Assembly: GCA_005792225.1 (NCBI GenBank) | Contig: SXSP01000086.1 | Coordinates: 1-5,391 of the forward strand | DNA: 5,391 nt | Source of the DNA: Bdellovibrionales bacterium | Lineage (GTDB): Bacteria > Bdellovibrionota > Bdellovibrionia > Bdellovibrionales > JAMPXM01 | Reading direction: 5' to 3' | Part shown: positions 1-3,899 of the stretch, piece by piece | Numbering within the stretch: the first letter of the stretch is position 1 | How the letters are laid out: every line of letters starts with the position of its first letter | The notes under the pieces: generated by a model | What the model was told of the DNA's origin: nothing | The model's input: only the letters and a program-made list of their open reading frames with translations | Database searches by the model: none | Made by a program: the position numbers and the translations under genes

Positions 1-267
1 ACTCGTCGTAACTACTACGAGAAGTATAACAGCCCGAACTCCGACGCCTTCCGTACATCGAACGCCTTCGATGTCGGTGGTCTCGCGGGTATCGACCTCC
101 AGCTCGGAAATTCGTTCTCGATCGGTTTCGACTTCCGTTACCTGACAAACGTTTTCTACCGTCAGAACACGGAGTACCCTTCGTCGTTAGTCAATCCTTG
201 GCAACGCGACGAAATCGAGAAGCTCGATTACTATACGGCGACAGTCACAGGAAAATTCCTGTTCTAA
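1..267 (+). CDS. C-terminal part of an outer-membrane beta-barrel protein (5' end outside window)
   Basis: The frame is open from base 1 and ends at TAA 265-267, giving the last 88 residues of a longer protein. The segment alternates polar and hydrophobic/aromatic residues in strand-like blocks, such as GGLAGIDLQLGNSFSIGFDF, then RYLTNVFYR, and a final strand DYYTATVTGKFLF. Termination on an aromatic Phe, with hydrophobic residues at alternating positions before it, is the classic C-terminal signal read by the BAM complex when it inserts outer-membrane barrels. The length and Tyr/Asn/Phe-rich composition fit a small barrel of the OmpW/OmpA-barrel kind, but the visible part cannot assign a family or a transported substrate. 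An intrinsic terminator follows 28 bases after the stop, so this gene ends its transcription unit. I am fairly confident of the barrel class and have no basis for a specific function. Confidence 0.75.
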   Translation, partial: TRRNYYEKYNSPNSDAFRTSNAFDVGGLAGIDLQLGNSFSIGFDFRYLTNVFYRQNTEYPSSLVNPWQRDEIEKLDYYTATVTGKFLF

Positions 268-295
268 TCGCACGACGAAAGGCTGAAAGAGCCCG

Positions 296-330
296 AAGGG
301 AACCCGGAAGCGGGTTCCCTTTTCTTTTTC
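296..330 (+). terminator. Rho-independent terminator after the beta-barrel gene
   Basis: An 11-bp perfect stem, AAGGGAACCCG (296-306) with CGGGTTCCCTT (311-321), closes a GAAG loop and runs into the pyrimidine tract TTCTTTTTC (322-330). The stem is GC-rich and the T-tract is on the + side only, so it acts on + strand transcription. It separates the barrel gene from the SurA-like gene, which therefore needs its own promoter. I see no convincing -35/-10 pair in 322-349. Confidence 0.92.
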
Positions 331-355
331 TGTAGGATCAGCGAAACTGTTGGGA

Positions 356-1093
356 ATGAAACTTTATTCCGCCCTCATTCTCCTCATGTTCACAATCGCT
401 TCGGGAGCTCTCGCGGCTCCACAGAAGTCAGCATCGAAGGCAAGCGAGGCGCCTGCCCCGAAGCCGCCCGCGATCGAGCCGAATGCCGCCAAGGTGCCCG
501 ACGCGCCCTCGGTGGTCGTCGTGACCAGAGCCGTGGCGGAAGTCGGCGACCGCATCATCACGAGCCGCGAAGTGCGCATCAGCGATGCGATCGAACAGGC
601 GCTCACGGGAAAACCTCCCGGGCCCGATGGATTCCGCGTTCTCTCAGGCCTCGAAAGAACCTTTCCGGGAGAGGTCACGGCGGTACTCGATGAATGGATC
701 GTGTCTCTCGAGGCAAAGTCTCTTTCATCTCAGCCTCCCACCCGCATCGATCTCGCTTCAGCGGTGAAGGGGGTTCAAGAATTCTGGGTCGGGAAACCGG
801 CGTGGACCCAGCTCGAAGTCTCGCCGGAGGAACTTCGCGAAGTCGTCGAACGAAAGCTTGTAGCGAAAGATTTCGAGCGTCTTAAATCGGATCCCGAACT
901 CTCGCCCGTGAGCGATGACGATGCGCTGGCGTACTTCCGAAAAAATCGCCTCCGTTTCGGGAGCTTGCCGTTCTCGACTTTCAAGGACAGCATCAAAGCT
1001 TTTTTGGTTAAGAGCCAGACGGAGCGCCGCCTGGCTGAGTGGCGTGACGTCCTTCGCCGAAAATACCGCGCGCGAAATTTCATCGCGGGTTGA
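356..1093 (+). CDS. Exported SurA_N-like periplasmic chaperone without a parvulin domain
   Basis: The product is 245 residues from ATG 356. Residues 1-21 form a Sec signal peptide: Lys2, a hydrophobic core LYSALILLMFTIASG and an ALA-A cleavage site near residues 20/21. A Pro/Ala/Lys-rich linker spans about 22-52. Residues 59-73 (AVAEVGDRIITSREV) match the opening of SurA/PPIC-type chaperones (typically VNDEVITxSEV). Residues 185-202 (VSDDDALAYFRKNRLRFG) match the helix that usually precedes the parvulin domain, and a basic C-terminal helix with RRLAEWRDVLRR resembles the SurA closing helix. No parvulin PPIase module is present, so I infer a holdase-type chaperone for outer-membrane or periplasmic proteins rather than an isomerase. 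A TTG at 350 (adds MG) is the alternative start: AGGA at 334-337 lies 12 nt before TTG 350 and 18 nt before ATG 356, so neither start has ideal spacing. ATG gives a more usual signal peptide. The stop lies 4 nt before the acetyltransferase start. Confidence 0.7.
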   Translation: MKLYSALILLMFTIASGALAAPQKSASKASEAPAPKPPAIEPNAAKVPDAPSVVVVTRAVAEVGDRIITSREVRISDAIEQALTGKPPGPDGFRVLSGLERTFPGEVTAVLDEWIVSLEAKSLSSQPPTRIDLASAVKGVQEFWVGKPAWTQLEVSPEELREVVERKLVAKDFERLKSDPELSPVSDDDALAYFRKNRLRFGSLPFSTFKDSIKAFLVKSQTERRLAEWRDVLRRKYRARNFIAG

Positions 1094-1097
1094 GCCC

Positions 1098-1529
1098 ATG
1101 ATCCGTGAACTCCGTGAAGCCGACATCGACGCTCTCTTCGCAATTTTGGAGCGCGCCCGTGCGGAGAGTTCCGTTCCGATCGGTCCACGGTGGACGCGCG
1201 AGCAGTTCGGCGAAGAATGCGCGACGCTCGGGCTCGTTGCTGAAATTTCAGGCTCGGCCGCGGCATTCGTGCTGTACCGCGATGTCGGTGAAGCGTTTGA
1301 GATTTCAATGCTCGCGACGGATCCCCGACATGTGAGACGCGGCGCAATGAAAAGCCTCCTTCTTGAGTTCTTCAACCGCAGAACTCCGCCTAAACCCGTG
1401 TGGTTGGAAGTTCATGAGGCCAATTTGCCCGCGCGTTCCATGTACGAAAAACTCGGCTTCGTCACGGTCGGAAAGAGGCCCCGTTACTACTCCGACGGAG
1501 GCGCCGCCATACTTTATAACTACGGATAA
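1098..1529 (+). CDS. GNAT-family N-acetyltransferase, RimI-like (probable protein N-alpha-acetyltransferase)
   Basis: The 143-residue product has the GNAT fold layout at the usual RimI size (about 150). It opens with the typical first strand and helix MIRELREADIDALFAILERA. Motif A is at 72-90 (LATDPRHVRRGAMKSLLLE) and motif B at about 102-120, with LEVHEAN then SMYEKLGF, followed by YYSDGGAAILY, which matches the C-terminal DG-A element of RimI. Glu104 and Tyr116 have the 12-residue spacing of the Glu/Tyr pair implicated in RimI catalysis. RimI transfers acetyl from acetyl-CoA to the N-terminal amine of ribosomal protein bS18 in the cytoplasm; relatives act on other protein N-termini, so the substrate is inferred. 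The second small residue of the acetyl-CoA loop (R/Q-x-x-G-x-G/A) is Met83. The ATG lies 4 nt after the preceding stop with no clear Shine-Dalgarno sequence, suggesting translational coupling. The frame is open upstream to 915, but that part overlaps the chaperone gene and lacks homology-like sequence. Confidence 0.8.
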   Translation: MIRELREADIDALFAILERARAESSVPIGPRWTREQFGEECATLGLVAEISGSAAAFVLYRDVGEAFEISMLATDPRHVRRGAMKSLLLEFFNRRTPPKPVWLEVHEANLPARSMYEKLGFVTVGKRPRYYSDGGAAILYNYG

Positions 1530-1575
1530 ACTCTTGATTTTGAGGGCTGCGTTTGGTATCAACAGCCTCATACCG

Positions 1576-1600
1576 ATGGCCCTGAAGGGCCATTTTTTTT
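1576..1600 (+). terminator. Rho-independent terminator after the acetyltransferase gene
   Basis: ATGGCCC (1576-1582) pairs with GGGCCAT (1587-1593) around a TGAA loop, followed by an unbroken run of eight T (1593-1600). It closes the chaperone/acetyltransferase transcription unit and implies that rimP starts a new one. Overlapping weaker hairpins lie just upstream (see findings). Confidence 0.93.
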
Positions 1601-1605
1601 ATGAT
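1600..1605 (+). promoter_or_regulatory. Weak candidate -10 box for the rimP-nusA-infB operon
   Basis: TATGAT at 1600-1605 matches the sigma-70 -10 consensus TATAAT at 5 of 6 positions and starts at the last T of the preceding terminator. Transcription would begin near 1611-1613, giving a leader of about 60 nt that contains the whole rimP-start stem-loop. No TTGACA-like -35 exists at 16-18 bp spacing, because that region is the terminator stem. The call rests on the -10 alone and on the need for an operon promoter between the terminator and rimP. Confidence 0.25.
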
Positions 1606-1623
1606 CGTCTGAACGAAGAATGA

Positions 1624-1710
1624 ATGACGAGAGCTGAGACGATTGCTGAGACGAAACCCGAATTGAAGTTCGGGTGGGTGCTCGATCGTCAGCGGATGGG
1701 AACGTTCTGA
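1624..1710 (+). other. Possible 28-codon upstream ORF overlapping the rimP start
   Basis: ATG 1624 opens a 28-codon frame that ends at TGA 1708-1710. The peptide begins MTRAETIAETKPELK and ends VLDRQRMGTF. It is in a different frame from rimP and overlaps the first 37 bases of that gene. The upstream GAACGAAGAATGA is at best a weak ribosome binding site. It spans the entire stem-loop described at 1633-1693, so ribosomes reading it would melt that structure. Its TGA overlaps an in-frame rimP CTG codon (1707-1709). I see no known peptide family. It could equally be a chance frame. Confidence 0.2.
1633..1693 (+). promoter_or_regulatory. Nested stem-loop enclosing the rimP start codon
   Basis: Outer helix: GACGATTG (1638-1645) pairs with CGATCGTC (1683-1690, one G-U pair). 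It is extended by GCT 1633-1635 with AGC 1691-1693 after a 2-nt bulge, 11 bp in all. Inner helix: ACCCGAA (1656-1662) with TTCGGGT (1669-1675), 7 perfect pairs around TTGAAG. The GTG start (1674-1676) is half inside the inner helix and fully inside the outer one. No T-run follows, so it is not a terminator. This arrangement could limit rimP translation or be opened by translation of the overlapping small frame. Energies were not computed. Confidence 0.4.
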
Positions 1711-2312
1711 ACGGAAATTTTCTGAACGAAATTCGAAAACTCGCGGAAGAAGTTTCGGCTCGCGAAGGCTGCTATCTCTACGACCTTGAGTTCGTGGGAG
1801 CGGCGGCCGGCCGTACTTTGCGCGTGTTTATCGAACGTGACGCCGAAGCTGGCGTTTCCATCGACGACTGCTCGAAAGTTTCGCGCGGTCTCAACGAAGC
1901 CCTCGACGCTTTCGAAAGCGAGATCCCCGGCGGCGCCTACATGCTGGAAGTTTCTAGCCCCGGTCTCGAGCGTGTGCTCAAAGAGCCCCGCCATTTCGAA
2001 AAAGCGATCGGTAAAAAGATCTCCGTGAAAACGTTCGCGCCGCTCTTGGATTTCAATCCGGCCGTTCCCGATCTCGGGAAGGCGAAGCAAATCCAAGGCA
2101 AGCTCCTGTCGTTCGACGAAAAAGGTTTGAAGGTTTCCTTCGAATCTATGAACGCGAAGAGCTCCGGCGACGACGCTCCGGCAGTCTTTGTTCCTTTTGA
2201 TTCCGTTACCAAAGCGCATGTGGTTTTCGAGTTTGCTGATCCCTCCGAGAACAAGCCTGGCCAGAAGGGTAAAGGCGGTTCCGGAAAGAAGCACGGTCAC
2301 TCGAAAAACTGA
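1674..2312 (+). CDS. rimP: Ribosome maturation factor RimP
   Basis: The product has 212 residues, longer than the roughly 150 of E. coli RimP. RimP binds the free 30S subunit and supports late 30S assembly in the cytoplasm. The N-terminal alpha/beta domain spans about 16-105, with family signatures CYLYDLEFVGAAAGRTLRVF (33-52), SIDDCSKVSRGLNEALD (62-78) and LEVSSPGLERVL (91-102). The C-terminal Sm-like domain spans about 108-187 and carries an insertion around 121-138 (FAPLLDFNPAVPDLGKAK). Residues 188-212 are a Gly/Lys/His-rich, probably disordered tail. GTG 1674 is the only standard start in the open frame: an upstream in-frame stop is at 1647, and ATG 1696 is out of frame. The first 15 residues look unlike the family, so a rare CTG at 1707, preceded by GGATGGGA, is an alternative. 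It is the first gene of the rimP-nusA-infB operon. Confidence 0.93.
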   Translation: MGARSSADGNVLNGNFLNEIRKLAEEVSAREGCYLYDLEFVGAAAGRTLRVFIERDAEAGVSIDDCSKVSRGLNEALDAFESEIPGGAYMLEVSSPGLERVLKEPRHFEKAIGKKISVKTFAPLLDFNPAVPDLGKAKQIQGKLLSFDEKGLKVSFESMNAKSSGDDAPAVFVPFDSVTKAHVVFEFADPSENKPGQKGKGGSGKKHGHSKN

Positions 2313-2326
2313 TTTTAGGCAGCGCC

Positions 2327-2343
2327 AAACGGGTCACCCGTTT
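2327..2343 (+). other. Perfect hairpin just after rimP
   Basis: AAACGGG (2327-2333) and CCCGTTT (2337-2343) form a 7-bp perfect inverted repeat around a TCA loop, 14 nt after the rimP stop. No T-tract follows (CCCTCTTCAG), so it is not a canonical terminator. It could protect the 3' end of a processed rimP mRNA or act as a pause hairpin. Its role is unknown. Confidence 0.45.
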
Positions 2344-2350
2344 CCCTCTT

Positions 2351-2440
2351 CAGTGAGCCGGAAGCGGATCTCCTCCGATGGATCAGGAATGATCCTTCAC
2401 ACAGGGGAGAGCGTGACTCTTTAAGGACCGGCTTCTGCCG
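2351..2440 (+). promoter_or_regulatory. Potential multibranched RNA structure in the rimP-nusA spacer (nusA leader)
   Basis: This lies in the 162-nt non-coding gap between rimP and nusA. Closing helix: CAG-T-GAGCCGG (2351-2361, T bulged) with CCGGCTTCTG (2428-2437), 10 pairs including one G-U. Inside are three hairpins. The first is CGGA/TCCG (2365-2368/2374-2377) with loop TCTCC. The second is GGATCA/TGATCC (2380-2385/2390-2395) with a GNRA tetraloop GGAA. The third is AGAG/CTCT (2408-2411/2417-2420). A competing hairpin CGGC-TTCT-GCCG (2429-2440) uses the 3' strand of the closing helix, so two folds are mutually exclusive. I do not recognise a known riboswitch or Rfam motif. Confidence 0.35.
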
Positions 2441-2460
2441 ACGTGTATTTGAAAAGTGAT

Positions 2461-2466
2461 AAGGAG
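2461..2466 (+). promoter_or_regulatory. Strong Shine-Dalgarno site of nusA
   Basis: AAGGAG lies 8 nt before ATG 2475, close to ideal, and fixes the nusA start. AGGAGA (2462-2467) is fully complementary to TCTCCT at 2369-2374, in and beside the loop of a hairpin about 90 nt upstream, so the site might be masked in one fold of the leader. Confidence 0.85.
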
Positions 2467-2474
2467 AAATTGAG

Positions 2475-3899
2475 ATGGCGATTGATAATCTTTCTGACCT
2501 TAGCCGAATGATCGAACAAGTCGGCAAGGATAAAGGCATCGACAAACAAGTCGTCATTGATGCCGTCATCCAAGGCATGCTGGTCGCCGCTCGTAAGAAA
2601 TACGGCACGTACCGCGAGATCGAGGCTCAATACAACGAAGAGTCAGGTGAAGTGGAGCTCTATGAGTTCAAAGAAGTCGTGCTCCCCGAAGATTTCATCG
2701 ATGAGGAAATCGAAATCACCCTCGATCAAGCGCGCGAGTTGAATCCTGACATTCAGGTCAACGACTCGATCGGTATCAAGCTTGATTCCACCGAACTCGG
2801 TCGCATCGCCGCGCAAACGGCGAAACAGATTATCACTCAGCGCGTCCGCGATGCCGAGCGCGAGATCATCTATAACGAATTCGAGCAGCGCAAAGGCGAG
2901 ATCGCATCCGGGATCGCCCGCCGCGTGGAGCGGGGAGCGATCGTCGTCGACCTCGGCAGAACCGAAGCCTACATCCCGCCGCGTGAACAAATCCCCGGAG
3001 AGGTGTATAAACCTGGAGATCGTATCCAAGGTTACCTTTCCGACGTGCGCCAGACGACTCGCGGTCCGCAGATCATCATGTCGCGTGCAAGCGAGCAGTA
3101 TTTGATCAAGCTCTTCGAAATGGAAGTCCCCGAGATCTACGACGGCATCGTCCAGATCATGGCGGCCGCGCGCGAACCCAGCGCTCGCGCGAAGATCGCG
3201 GTTTACTCGAAAGATCCTTCGGTGGATCCGGTCGGCGCGTGCGTCGGCATGAAGGGGAGCCGCGTACAGAACATCGTTCAAGAGCTCCGTGGCGAGAAGA
3301 TCGACATCGTGCCTTGGGACGAAGACATCACCCGCTTTGCGTGCAACGCCTTGGCTCCGGCCGAGATCTCGCGCGTGTTCGTGGATGAAGCAAATAAAGA
3401 AATGGAAATCGTTGTACCCGACAACCAGCTGAGCCTCGCGATCGGTAAGAAGGGACAGAACGTCCGTCTCGCCGCGAAGATCACCGGTTGGAAGCTCGAC
3501 ATCTTGAGCGAACAGACCGCGGCCGCGAAGACTGCCGAAGCCATCTTCAACCTCATGCTCATCCCTGGCATGACGGACACGATGGCGCAGAACATCTTCC
3601 AGAGCGGTTTCGGAAGCTTCCAGTCCGTCGCCGAAGCAGCGGTCGCCGACATCATGGCGATCCCCGGCTACGACTCGCCCGAAAAGGCGGAGAAGCTCAT
3701 CACCGACGCGAAGGCATTGGTTGAGAAATATCAAAAAGAAGGCATTCCTGTTCCGACGGCGCCTGTGAAGGCTCCGGCCGAGAAAGTGGTCTCTGGCGGC
3801 AGTGCGAAATCGCAAGCCGACGAGCGTCTGCGTGCTGAGCTCGCGGCACTCGCCAACAAGTCGAGCCAATCCGAGGATGCTCAGACTGAGGAGAAATGA
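2475..3899 (+). CDS. nusA: Transcription termination/antitermination factor NusA
   Basis: The 474-residue product (E. coli has 495) is collinear with NusA. The N-terminal RNA-polymerase-binding domain is at 1-130, and S1 at about 139-203 ([16 protein letters not shown], then [18 protein letters not shown]). KH1 is around 230-290 with GMKGSR at 258-263, and KH2 around 300-350 with [16 protein letters not shown] from 324. [14 protein letters not shown] and APAEI motifs are also conserved. It binds the polymerase flap and nascent RNA and modulates pausing, intrinsic termination and rRNA antitermination. C-terminally there is one helix-hairpin-helix repeat region (about 354-423, with LMLIPGM and [13 protein letters not shown]). 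About 50 residues of Pro/Ala- then Ser/Glu-rich tail follow in place of a second full acidic repeat. The stop overlaps the infB start as ATGA. nusA often represses its own operon, so the structured spacer upstream is relevant, though nothing here proves such control. Confidence 0.97.
   Translation: MAIDNLSDLSRMIEQVGKDKGIDKQVVIDAVIQGMLVAARKKYGTYREIEAQYNEESGEVELYEFKEVVLPEDFIDEEIEITLDQARELNPDIQVNDSIGIKLDSTELGRIAAQTAKQIITQRVRDAEREIIYNEFEQRKGEIASGIARRVERGAIVVDLGRTEAYIPPREQIPGEVYKPGDRIQGYLSDVRQTTRGPQIIMSRASEQYLIKLFEMEVPEIYDGIVQIMAAAREPSARAKIAVYSKDPSVDPVGACVGMKGSRVQNIVQELRGEKIDIVPWDEDITRFACNALAPAEISRVFVDEANKEMEIVVPDNQLSLAIGKKGQNVRLAAKITGWKLDILSEQTAAAKTAEAIFNLMLIPGMTDTMAQNIFQSGFGSFQSVAEAAVADIMAIPGYDSPEKAEKLITDAKALVEKYQKEGIPVPTAPVKAPAEKVVSGGSAKSQADERLRAELAALANKSSQSEDAQTEEK
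3888..3893 (+). promoter_or_regulatory. infB Shine-Dalgarno site bearing on the start choice
   Basis: GAGGAG lies only 2 nt before ATG 3896, too close for an ideal site, but 11 nt before the in-frame GTG 3905. The ATG overlaps the nusA stop (ATGA), which favours re-initiation by terminating ribosomes. The GTG would give an N-terminus starting at Ser-Gln-Pro-Lys-Val-Phe. Both remain possible. Confidence 0.5.

Noticed and set aside
915..1097. Upstream extension of the acetyltransferase frame
   Set aside because: It overlaps the chaperone gene in another frame and resembles nothing in GNAT proteins. ATG 1098 starts exactly at the first conserved GNAT strand.
1534..1562. TTGATT-17 nt-TATCAA as a promoter for rimP
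   Set aside because: The -10 matches only 4 of 6 positions, and the transcript would run straight into the terminator at 1576-1600 after a few bases.
1601..1673. A tRNA gene upstream of rimP, as metY in E. coli
   Set aside because: No acceptor stem, T-loop (GGTTCRAATC-like) or anticodon arm is present here or in 1530-1600 or 2313-2474.
2188..2424. 78-codon plus-strand frame running from rimP into the spacer
   Set aside because: It lies mostly in the wrong frame of rimP, has no ribosome binding site, and its peptide is basic and featureless.
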